A DNA stretch of 63,245 nucleotides from Azospirillum sp. TSO35-2 (GTDB lineage Bacteria > Pseudomonadota > Alphaproteobacteria > Azospirillales > Azospirillaceae), in assembly GCF_003116095.1 (NCBI RefSeq), contig NZ_LGRA01000022.1, positions 139,516 to 202,760 on the forward strand. The letters are read 5' to 3'. The notes beneath the pieces are model-generated. The model was not told the origin of the DNA. It worked only from the letters and a program-made list of their open reading frames with translations, and made no database searches. The translations under genes were made by a program, and so were the position numbers. Of the stretch, positions 7,893 through 14,863 are shown in pieces; within the stretch, counting starts at the first letter, position 1; each line of letters opens with the position of its first letter.

Positions 7893-9398
7893 TCAGGCGC
7901 GCAGCCGCTCCGACGCGCTGGCGATGTTCTGCGACACCACCTCGATGTCACGCACCACGCGGGTGACGCTGTGGGCGATTTCCTTGGTGGCCGATTCCTG
8001 CTGCGACACCGCCGCGGCGATCGTGGTCGAGATCTGCTGAACGTCGGAGACGATCGCGCCGATGCGGCGGATCGCGTCGACCGCATGCAGCGCCTCCTGC
8101 TGGACGGCGGCGATTTGCGCTGCGATGTCGTCGGCGGCGCTGCCGCTCTGCTGGGCCAGCGACTTCACCTCGTTCGCCACCACGGCGAAGCCGCGGCCCG
8201 CCTCGCCGGCGCGGGCCGCTTCGATGGTCGCGTTCAGCGCCAGCAGGTTGGTCTGCGACGCGATGCTGTTGATCAGCTTGGTGATGGCGCCGATGCGCTC
8301 GGCCGAGGTGACCAGCGCCTCCACCGCGGTGTTGGTGCGCGTGGCCTCTTCCGACGCCTTCAGCGAGGCGCCCGACGCTTCGTTGGCGCGGTTGCTGATG
8401 TCGGAGATCGAGGCCGACAACTCCTCGGTCGCGGCGGCGACGGTCTGCGCGTTGGTGATGGCGCGGTCGGCGGCGGTGCCGACCTCGCCCTTTAGCGCTT
8501 CGGCGAGGCCGGCGACGGTGCGGCGGCGCTCGCCATCCGTGTCCACTTGGCGCAATTCGGCCGATTTCTGCGCGTCCACGTCGATCAGCGAACCGCAGGC
8601 GCGCAACGCGAGGCCGTTGGCATCACGGGCGACGCCACCGATGGCACGGAACCAGTGATAGGCACCGTTTTTCGTCTTCAGCCGGTAATCGACGTCGTAG
8701 CCGGTGCGGCCGCTGCGGTCGTTCAGGCAGGCCATGAAGGCATCGAAGGTCCGCTTGGCGTCGTCGGGATGCAGCCGGTCGGCCCAGGAGCCGACCAGAT
8801 CCGGGAAGCCGGCCTTGTCGTCGCGGTCGAAACCGGCGAGGCGGCGGAACTCCGGCGACCAGTGCCAGCGGCTCTGCGCGTGCATCGGATCGCCGTTGTG
8901 GAAGACGGCGTCCCACAGCCCGACACCGGCGTGGCGGTCGAGCAGCTTGGCGCGTTCCAGTTCGTTTCGTTCGGCATCGATGTCGATCAGCGAGCCGCAG
9001 GCGCGCAGCGCCCGACCGCTGGCGTCGCGGGCGACGCCGCCGATGGCGCGGAACCAGCGGTAGCTGCCGTCCTTCACCTTGAGCCGGTAGTTGACGTCAT
9101 AGCCGGTGCGGCCGCTGCGGTCGTTCAGGCAGGCCATGAAGGCGTCGAAGGTCGGCTTGGCGTCGTCCGGGTGCAGCCGGTCGGCCCAGGAGCCGACCAG
9201 ATCCGGGAAGCCGGCCTTGTCGTCGCGGTCGAAGCCGACGAGACGGCGGAACTCCGGCGACCAATGCCAGCGGCTCTGCGCGTGCATCGGATCGCCGTTG
9301 TGAATGACCGCATCCCACAGCCCGACGCCCGCATGGCGGCCCAGCAGCGCCAATTCCTCGGCGGCGTGATTGTCTTGCGGCTTGCGGAACGACAGCAT
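7893..9398 (-). CDS. Cytosolic methyl-accepting chemotaxis protein with two near-identical PAS domains
   Basis: A 501-residue chemoreceptor with no membrane segment, so probably a soluble receptor. Two PAS domains of the PAS_3 type occupy about residues 15-145 and 149-280; each has the same HAGVGLWDA...GDPMHAQSRWHWSPEFRRL core and a YRWFRAIGG or YHWFRAIGG strand. The C-terminal signalling domain (about 300-500) contains the AAATEELSASI start and the conserved hairpin tip with SIASQTNLLALNATIEAA, AGRGFAVVANEV and KSLAQQS. It should bind CheW/CheA and bias flagellar rotation; the ligand is unknown. No CheR/CheB pentapeptide is visible at the C-terminus. AGGAG six bases before the ATG at 9398 supports the start. 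No other che genes are nearby. Confidence 0.93.
   Translation of the reverse strand: MLSFRKPQDNHAAEELALLGRHAGVGLWDAVIHNGDPMHAQSRWHWSPEFRRLVGFDRDDKAGFPDLVGSWADRLHPDDAKPTFDAFMACLNDRSGRTGYDVNYRLKVKDGSYRWFRAIGGVARDASGRALRACGSLIDIDAERNELERAKLLDRHAGVGLWDAVFHNGDPMHAQSRWHWSPEFRRLAGFDRDDKAGFPDLVGSWADRLHPDDAKRTFDAFMACLNDRSGRTGYDVDYRLKTKNGAYHWFRAIGGVARDANGLALRACGSLIDVDAQKSAELRQVDTDGERRRTVAGLAEALKGEVGTAADRAITNAQTVAAATEELSASISDISNRANEASGASLKASEEATRTNTAVEALVTSAERIGAITKLINSIASQTNLLALNATIEAARAGEAGRGFAVVANEVKSLAQQSGSAADDIAAQIAAVQQEALHAVDAIRRIGAIVSDVQQISTTIAAAVSQQESATKEIAHSVTRVVRDIEVVSQNIASASERLRA
8638..9340 (-). repeat. 402-bp tandem duplication encoding the two PAS domains
   Basis: The DNA around 8701-8930 repeats at 9103-9332 with an offset of 402 bp (134 codons). 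Blocks of about 40 bp are identical, for example CCGGTGCGGCCGCTGCGG at 8701 and 9103. Divergence is scattered, many changes falling in third codon positions. Confidence 0.85.
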
Positions 9399-9660
9399 CC
9401 TCAACTCCTGGAAGCGGGAAGGGAAAACGGGAGGGGTTGAGGGCCACTTTGCATATTCGGGCTGAACAAACAATTAATACAGCTGATCTTATGCACACGA
9501 TACTATTTCCGGATTTGCGCCGGCTCCGGATGGTGTTTGGCGTTCCTGCGCCATTGTCAGCTGGCGTCGGTATTAATTTAATTTCCCGGCAGTTAAACGA
9601 ATATTTCTCGTTGTCTGACGGGAGCGGCGAACAGGACCGGCCATGCGGCGTGCGGCCCGA

Positions 9661-10113
9661 CTATCGCCGCTCCCTGAAGAAGCTCCGCAGCAGCGCCCCC
9701 GCCCGCGTCTCGTCGATGCCGCTGTAGACCTCCGGCGCGTGGTGGCAGGTGGCTTGGCCGAAGAAGCGGGGGCCGTGGTCCACCGCGCCGCCCTTGGGGT
9801 CGTAGGCACCGTAATAGACCCGGCGGAGGCGGGCGAAGCTGATCGCGGCGGCGCACAGCGCGCAGGGCTCCAGCGTCACATACAGGTCGCAGCCGGGCAG
9901 GCGCGGCTGGCCTCGGGCGGCGCAGGCGGCGCGGATCGCCAGCAGTTCGGCGTGGGCCGAGGGGTCGCAGAGTTCCTCCGTCCGGTTGCCGGCAGTGGCC
10001 AGCACGGACCCGGTGGCGGGGTCGACGATGACGGCGCCGACCGGCACCTCGCCGCGGGCGGCGGCGGCCTCGGCGGCGGCGAAGGCGAGGTCCATGTAGC
10101 GGGGGGAGGGCAT
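9661..10113 (-). CDS. tadA: tRNA-specific adenosine deaminase
   Basis: Deaminates A34 to inosine in the tRNA-Arg(ACG) anticodon, an essential step in decoding CGN codons. The 150-residue protein has the cytidine-deaminase-fold zinc signature: the catalytic HAE in PSAHAELLAI and the two-cysteine motif TLEPCALC about 30 residues later. The ending (YYGAYDPKGGAVDHG, then a basic C-terminal helix) is typical of TadA rather than free-base deaminases. The ATG at 10113 is preceded by a short gap to the divergent pseudouridine synthase gene, so two RNA-modification genes share an upstream region of about 105 bp. Confidence 0.93.
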   Translation of the reverse strand: MPSPRYMDLAFAAAEAAAARGEVPVGAVIVDPATGSVLATAGNRTEELCDPSAHAELLAIRAACAARGQPRLPGCDLYVTLEPCALCAAAISFARLRRVYYGAYDPKGGAVDHGPRFFGQATCHHAPEVYSGIDETRAGALLRSFFRERR

Positions 10114-10218
10114 GGCCGGGCAAGGTGCCAACCGCAGATCGGCCGCGTCAACCGGATTCCGGCGCCTTTCCGCGGGACTCGTGTTGCGGGCGGCGCCTCC
10201 AGGCCCTATGGTCCGGCC

Positions 10219-11787
10219 ATGGACCGCTCCGATACCGTCAAGACTTCCAAATCCGATTCCGATTCCGCCGCCGGCTCCGCCGGCGATGGCGGGGAACGCA
10301 TCGCCAAACGGCTGGCGCGCGCCGGGCTCTGCTCGCGCCGCGACGCCGAACGCTGGATCGCCGAGGGCCGCGTCGCGGTCAACAGCCGCACGCTGGACAG
10401 CCCGGCCTGCGTGGTGCACCCCGGCGACATCGTGCAGGTCGACGGCAAGGTCATCCCGGAGCCGGAGCCGGCCCGCCTGTGGCGCTATTACAAGCCGTCG
10501 GGCCTCGTCACCACCGCGCGTGACGAGAAGGGGCGCGAGACCGTCTTCGACCGGCTGCCGCCGGAGCTGCCGCGCGTGGTCTCGATCGGCCGTCTCGATC
10601 TGACGACCGAAGGGCTGCTGCTGCTGACCAACGACGGCGAGCTGGCCCGTTTCCTGGAGCTGCCGGCCACCGGCTGGACCCGCCGCTACCGCGTGCGCGT
10701 GTTCGGTGAGGTCGACGAGGTCCAGCTGGCCGCGCTGCGCAAGGGCCCGACCATCGACGGCGTGAAGTACGGCCCGATCGAGGCGGTGCTCGACCGCATC
10801 CAGGGTCGCAACGCCTGGCTGACGGTCAGCCTGAAGGAAGGCAAGAACCGCGAGATCCGCAAGGTGATGGAGGCGTTCGGCCTTCAGGTGAACCGGCTGA
10901 TCCGCGTCGCCTACGGTCCCTTCCAGCTCGGCAAGCTCGAAGAGGGCGCCGTCGAGGAGGTGCCGAAGCGCGTCGTCCGCGAACAGATCGCCCCCTTCTT
11001 CGGCACGCCCGAGGGCGCCGAACCCACTGAATCCGGCAGCAAGCAGCGGGCCAAGGCGCGCGCCGAGGCTGTGGCCGCGGCGGCGCCCGCCAAGACCGCC
11101 CCCGTCGCCGGGGCACGGCCCGGGGCCAAGGCATCGACCAAAATGGCGGCCAAACCGGCGGCCGAGGCCGAGACCACCCGGGGTGGGCCGAAGCGCGCCC
11201 CGCGCTCCGCCACCAAGCGGCACGAGGTCGAGGCCGCCCGCGAGGCGGAAGCGAAGCCGGCCCGCCGTCGCGCGACGCTGTCCCTGGGGGCCCCCGGGGC
11301 GAAGCCCGGCCGTTCCGGCAAGCCGGATGGCCGTTTCGAGGGCCGCGATTCGGCGGGACCGGAGGGCCGCGGCGCCAAGACCGTGTTCGGCAAGCCGGCC
11401 GGCGCCAAGTCGTCCGCGGGGAAACCCGACGGCGCGCCGGCACCGCGCGGCCAGAAGCCCGGTCGTCCGGGCAAGGCGTCCGCTTCGGAGGCGCAGCCTG
11501 AGTCCGGCCGCGGCTCGCGGCCCGGCCGCGGGGCGGCTTCGGACACGGCGTCCGAAACCGGCCGAGGCTCGCGTCCCGGCAAGGCGTTCGGTGCGGGCAA
11601 GCCGGCCGAGTCCGGCAAACCGGCGGGTCCGGGGCGGCACGCCGGCTCCGGCAAGCCGTCTGGTCCCGGCAAGCCCACTGGCCCCGGCAAGCCGTCCGGC
11701 CCCGGCAAATCGGGCGGTGCCGGCGGCAAGCCGGATGGACGGCTGAATGGTCGGACGGAGCGCCCGCGTGCGGATCGTCGGCGGTAG
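10219..11787 (+). CDS. rluB: rRNA pseudouridine synthase, RluB/RsuA family, with long basic low-complexity tail
   Basis: Isomerises a specific uridine in rRNA, probably 23S U2605 if orthologous to RluB. Residues about 28-85 are an S4 RNA-binding domain (RIAKRLARAGLCSRRDAERW); the catalytic domain follows, with the active-site aspartate in GRLDLTTEGLLLLTNDG and the GKNREIRKV motif near residue 215. The core ends near residue 260. The remaining 260 residues are a Lys/Arg/Ala/Gly/Pro-rich tail with many GKP(A/S/T)GPG-like repeats and no predicted fold, roughly doubling the protein. Such tails are common on this family in alphaproteobacteria and probably bind RNA, but this one is long. The rsmD gene starts inside its 3' end. 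Confidence 0.93.
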   Translation: MDRSDTVKTSKSDSDSAAGSAGDGGERIAKRLARAGLCSRRDAERWIAEGRVAVNSRTLDSPACVVHPGDIVQVDGKVIPEPEPARLWRYYKPSGLVTTARDEKGRETVFDRLPPELPRVVSIGRLDLTTEGLLLLTNDGELARFLELPATGWTRRYRVRVFGEVDEVQLAALRKGPTIDGVKYGPIEAVLDRIQGRNAWLTVSLKEGKNREIRKVMEAFGLQVNRLIRVAYGPFQLGKLEEGAVEEVPKRVVREQIAPFFGTPEGAEPTESGSKQRAKARAEAVAAAAPAKTAPVAGARPGAKASTKMAAKPAAEAETTRGGPKRAPRSATKRHEVEAAREAEAKPARRRATLSLGAPGAKPGRSGKPDGRFEGRDSAGPEGRGAKTVFGKPAGAKSSAGKPDGAPAPRGQKPGRPGKASASEAQPESGRGSRPGRGAASDTASETGRGSRPGKAFGAGKPAESGKPAGPGRHAGSGKPSGPGKPTGPGKPSGPGKSGGAGGKPDGRLNGRTERPRADRRR

Positions 11788-12328
11788 GCACCGCGGCCGC
11801 GGTCTGGTCGCGCCGAGCGGGCGCGACACCCGGCCGACCACCGACCGCACCCGCCAAGCCATCTTCAACATCCTGGCCCACGCCGAGTGGGCGCCCGAGT
11901 TCGAGGGCGCCGCGGTCGTCGACGCCTTCTGCGGCACCGGCGCCCTGGGGCTGGAGGCGCTGTCGCGCGGCGCGTCCTGGTGCGGCTTCCTCGATTTGGG
12001 CCGGCCGGCGCTGGACGCCGTGCGGGCCAATCTCGCCGCGTTGAACGAGACGGACAACGCCGCCGTGCTGCGCGCCGACGCGACCAAGCCGCCGCCGGCG
12101 CCGCGCCCCTGCACGCTCGCCTTCCTCGACCCGCCTTACGGCCAGGATCTGGCGCCCCGCGCGCTGGGGGGGCTGATGAAGGCCGGCTGGCTCGCCGACG
12201 GCGCGCTCGCGGTGGTCGAGGTCGCCGACCGCGATCCCTTGCCCCTGCCGGCCGGGATGACCCTGGTCGATGAACGGCGCTACGGCGACACCCGCGTCGC
12301 CTTCCTGACGGTCGCCCGTCCCGGCTGA
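11768..12328 (+). CDS. rsmD: 16S rRNA (guanine-966-N2)-methyltransferase
   Basis: Methylates G966 of 16S rRNA in the 30S subunit using S-adenosylmethionine. The 186-residue protein shows the family N-terminus (RIVGGRHRGRGL, then TRPTTDRTRQAIFN), the SAM-binding motif I DAFCGTGALGLEALSRGA, and the catalytic motif FLDPPYG. The GTG at 11768 gives the canonical RIVGG start and overlaps the pseudouridine synthase stop by 20 bp; an ATG at 11747 would add seven residues. The overlap implies a two-gene rRNA-modification operon with translational coupling. Confidence 0.93.
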   Translation: MRIVGGRHRGRGLVAPSGRDTRPTTDRTRQAIFNILAHAEWAPEFEGAAVVDAFCGTGALGLEALSRGASWCGFLDLGRPALDAVRANLAALNETDNAAVLRADATKPPPAPRPCTLAFLDPPYGQDLAPRALGGLMKAGWLADGALAVVEVADRDPLPLPAGMTLVDERRYGDTRVAFLTVARPG

Positions 12329-12420
12329 GCACCGCGCGCCGGTCGGTCGCGGTGGGGTCGCGCGCGCCGCTTTCAATCCCCCGAGTTCCATTTTTTCCGT
12401 CCGTCGCCGCCAGGGCGTTG

Positions 12421-12462
12421 GTGCCCGTTCCCTTGCGCTCCAAGGGGCACGGCCTTGTTTTT
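12421..12462 (+). terminator. Candidate rho-independent terminator after rsmD
   Basis: Stem GTGC/GCAC (12421-12424, 12447-12450) enclosing CCCTTG/CAAGGG (12430-12435, 12441-12446), followed after a short spacer by a T-rich run at 12457-12462. It lies 93 bp past the rsmD stop. Confidence 0.55.
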
Positions 12463-12490
12463 CCACCATACGGAAAGACCAAACGGACTG

Positions 12491-12520
12491 TTGAGTTCCA
12501 AAACAATCAGAGCAAATGAT
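12491..12520 (+). promoter_or_regulatory. Candidate promoter for a small RNA
   Basis: TTGAGT (12491-12496) and AATGAT (12515-12520) are separated by 18 bp in an AT-richer stretch, resembling a housekeeping -35/-10 pair. It precedes the two-hairpin element ending at 12629. Confidence 0.35.
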
Positions 12521-12525
12521 GGTGC

Positions 12526-12629
12526 GTCGCCGATGCGGTTCCAGTTGGAAACGGCGGCATCTTTCTATCTCCTTTGACTGCACACCCTCGTTCGAGGGGG
12601 CCGTGCAGGTACCGGCACGGCTTCTTTTT
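12526..12629 (+). ncRNA. Candidate trans-acting small RNA (about 100 nt)
   Basis: In a 647-bp gene-free gap, a promoter-like sequence is followed by an unstructured, pyrimidine-rich stretch with TATCTCCTTTG (12567-12577), which could pair with Shine-Dalgarno sequences. Next comes a hairpin CCCTCG-TT-CGAGGG (12585-12598), then a terminator hairpin GCCGTGC (12600-12606) / GCACGGC (12615-12621) with a T-rich tail to 12629. Single-stranded seed, stem, terminator stem and U-tail is the usual layout of Hfq-type small RNAs. No known family is recognised. A short open frame at 12516-12698 crosses the region but has no coding character. Confidence 0.45.
12600..12629 (+). terminator. Rho-independent terminator
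   Basis: Perfect 7-bp stem GCCGTGC/GCACGGC, eight-base loop, then TTCTTTTT. It ends the candidate small RNA or attenuates read-through towards the transporter gene. Confidence 0.65.
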
Positions 12630-12774
12630 GCAGAACGTCTGTCAAAGCGGATGTCGGGGCACAGGACAAGTGTGAACCGGATATCCATGAGAGCGTGATC
12701 GTCAGTTTTTACTTGGTCAGTTGGTTCGTCTGCGGCGTCGATCCGCTTCGCGGGGTCTTTCTGCGCCCGTCTTT

Positions 12775-12803
12775 GGCATACCAGATTACATATCTGGCAT
12801 TCC
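12775..12803. promoter_or_regulatory. 29-bp dyad upstream of the OFA transporter (candidate operator)
   Basis: GGCATACCAGAT (12775-12786) and ATCTGGCATTCC (12792-12803) match as inverted half-sites at 10 of 12 positions around a 5-bp centre; the inner six bases are perfect. It lies about 170 bp upstream of the transporter start and is AT-richer than its surroundings. This is consistent with a dimeric repressor or activator site; the regulator is not in this window. Confidence 0.5.
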
Positions 12804-12975
12804 TAAACCGGGACAATCGGACTCCGGACGATTGTCGGCATCCGCGCCTCAGTTCCGGAATGGAACCGTCGGAAAGAACGCGTCCATCCGGTCTGTCCGC
12901 ATTCGTGATTGGTGCGCCGGCGCCCGGGATCGGGCGTCGCGGCCACCGGCTCTGGCAAGCTCAATGGGAGGCACG

Positions 12976-14331
12976 ATGGCACACTCGACTTCACAACCGG
13001 CGGCATCGGGGGCGCCGATTTCCGACGGCGCCCGCTGGATGCAGATCGTCATCGGCATCGTCTGCATGGTGGCGGCGGCCAACATCCAGTATGCCTGGAC
13101 GCTGTTCGTCCCGGAAATCCAGGCGACGCACAACTGGACGCGCGCGTCGATCCAGACCGCCTTCACCATCTTCGTCGTCGTGCAGACCTGGCTGACGCCG
13201 ATCGAAGGCTATTTCATCGACAAGTACGGCCCCAAGGTGATCGTTGGCGCCGGCGGCTTCTTCACCGGCCTGTCCTGGATCGTCGACAGCTACGCCGGCT
13301 CGCTCAGCATGCTGTATGTCGGCTCGGCCATCGGCGGCGTCGGCGTCGGCTGCGTCTATGCCACCTGCGTCAACAACGCGCTGAAATGGTTCCCGGAAAA
13401 GCGCGGTCTGGCGGTCGGCCTGACGGCGGGCGGCTATGGCGCCGGCTCGGCCCTGACCATCCTGCCGATCTCGGCGATGATCCACAGCAGCGGCTACCAG
13501 ACGACCTTCTTCTGGTTCGGCCTGTTGCAGGGCGCCATCATCATGGCCGCCGCGATGTTCCTGCGCATGCCGCAGAAGGAGCAGGTGAAGGCGTCGACCA
13601 AGGTCGCGCAGACCCGCCGCGACTACACCCTGGCGGAGGCGCTGCGCACCCCGGTGTTCTGGGTGATGTGGGCGATGTTCATCGGCACCGTCACCGGCGG
13701 CCTGATGGCGGTGGCCCAGCTCGGCGTCATCGCCCATGACCTGGGCGTGAAGGAGGCCCCGGTCAGCGTGCTGGGCCTGACCATGGCGGCGCTGCCCTTC
13801 GCCCTGATGCTGGACCGTGTGATGAACGGCATCTCGCGTCCGCTGTTCGGCTTCATCTCCGACCACATCGGCCGCGAGGCGACGATGTTCGTCGCCTTCA
13901 CCCTGGAAGGGCTGGGCATCATCATGCTGAGCCGCTTCGGCCACGACCCGATGATGTTCCTGATCCTCAGCGGCATGGTCTTCCTGGCCTGGGGCGAGGT
14001 CTACAGCCTGTTCAGCGCCACCTCGGCCGACACCTTCGGCACCAAGCACGCCGGCAAGATCTATGGCGTCCTCTATTGCGCCAAGGGCGTCGCCGCGCTG
14101 CTGGTGCCGATGGGCAACCTGCTGATGGAGGCGACGGGGACCTGGGCGACGGTGCTGTACGTCACCGCGACCATGGACCTGACGGCGGCGGCCTGCGCGC
14201 TGCTGGTGCTGAAGCCGATGCTGGCCCGCCACCACGCCCGCAACGCCGAACTGGCCCGCAACGCCGAGCAGGACGAGGCGCCGCGGACCGTTCCGGTGGG
14301 CGTCCAGGCGGCCGGCACCGCCAACGGCTGA
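12976..14331 (+). CDS. OFA-family MFS transporter (oxalate/formate antiporter-like)
   Basis: A 451-residue inner-membrane carrier with about 12 hydrophobic segments. It belongs to the oxalate/formate antiporter branch of the major facilitator superfamily: WTLFVPEIQATHNWTRASIQ after helix 1 (quoted in part), the TCVNNALKWFPEKRG loop and GLTAGGYGAGS in helix 5, and a conserved second half with SRPLFGFISDHIGRE. The substrate is probably a small mono- or dicarboxylate; oxalate itself is not proven, and no oxalyl-CoA genes are adjacent. The ATG at 12976 has GGGAGG upstream; the frame remains open 5' of it but without family similarity. A dyad about 170 bp upstream is the likely control site. Confidence 0.9.
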   Translation: MAHSTSQPAASGAPISDGARWMQIVIGIVCMVAAANIQYAWTLFVPEIQATHNWTRASIQTAFTIFVVVQTWLTPIEGYFIDKYGPKVIVGAGGFFTGLSWIVDSYAGSLSMLYVGSAIGGVGVGCVYATCVNNALKWFPEKRGLAVGLTAGGYGAGSALTILPISAMIHSSGYQTTFFWFGLLQGAIIMAAAMFLRMPQKEQVKASTKVAQTRRDYTLAEALRTPVFWVMWAMFIGTVTGGLMAVAQLGVIAHDLGVKEAPVSVLGLTMAALPFALMLDRVMNGISRPLFGFISDHIGREATMFVAFTLEGLGIIMLSRFGHDPMMFLILSGMVFLAWGEVYSLFSATSADTFGTKHAGKIYGVLYCAKGVAALLVPMGNLLMEATGTWATVLYVTATMDLTAAACALLVLKPMLARHHARNAELARNAEQDEAPRTVPVGVQAAGTANG

Positions 14332-14398
14332 GGCTGGTCCGGCGGACCGGCGATGGGGACCGGCGGACCGGGGCGGGAGGGCGCCCCGGTCCGTTGTC

Positions 14399-14590
14399 CT
14401 ATTCGAGCCAGAACGGCCGCTCTTCGCCCTTGGCGCTTTGCTGGAAGCGGTCGGAGGAGAACGCATCATCCTCCGTCTCGTCCGTCTCCGGCGGGGTGGC
14501 CGGGTTCGATCCGCGCCCGCTGGCCATGTAGACGGCGTGGCCGATCATGCCGGTCAGCGCCAGGAACAGAAGGGCTTGGGTGTCGATCAT
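14399..14590 (-). CDS. Small single-span membrane protein, 63 aa
   Basis: One hydrophobic segment lies at residues 5-21 (ALLFLALTGMIGHAVYM), followed by an acidic, Ser/Thr-rich cytosolic tail containing ETDETEDDAFSS and ending in PFWLE. GGAG lies a few bases before the ATG at 14590, which supports translation. Function is unknown. It is divergent from the trehalose synthase gene and separated from it by a dyad at 14673-14706. Confidence 0.6.
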   Translation of the reverse strand: MIDTQALLFLALTGMIGHAVYMASGRGSNPATPPETDETEDDAFSSDRFQQSAKGEERPFWLE

Positions 14591-14672
14591 GACCGGTCTC
14601 CGCTGACGGCGTGGGGCAGGGGGCGTGGGGGAACGCCATGCTCCCGCTATGCTGTGATGCAACATAATGCGG

Positions 14673-14706
14673 CTGGCATGCCCGCACAAAAAGTTTTGCA
14701 TGCCAG
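14673..14706. promoter_or_regulatory. 9-bp perfect inverted repeat between divergent genes
   Basis: CTGGCATGC (14673-14681) and GCATGCCAG (14698-14706) flank a 16-base AT-rich centre. It lies between the small membrane protein and the trehalose synthase gene. It may be an operator or the stem of a leader hairpin. Confidence 0.4.
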
Positions 14707-14863
14707 ATACCGTAAGGCGGCCATGCGCCGCACCCCCGGGATGCTATGCCGATGGGCCAGCACCTCCATGCAACGAAAGGGGCCTTGCCGCTGTTCCACG
14801 CGGTGCCGGCGCTGGTGCCGGCCAGCCCGGTCGGGCATTCACAGCGGGGACGGAGCGGCGCGC

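Noticed and set aside
12516..12698. A 60-codon frame in the gap after rsmD
   Set aside because: It runs through the terminator hairpin and T-tract, has no recognisable sequence and no ribosome-binding site; a small RNA explains the region better.
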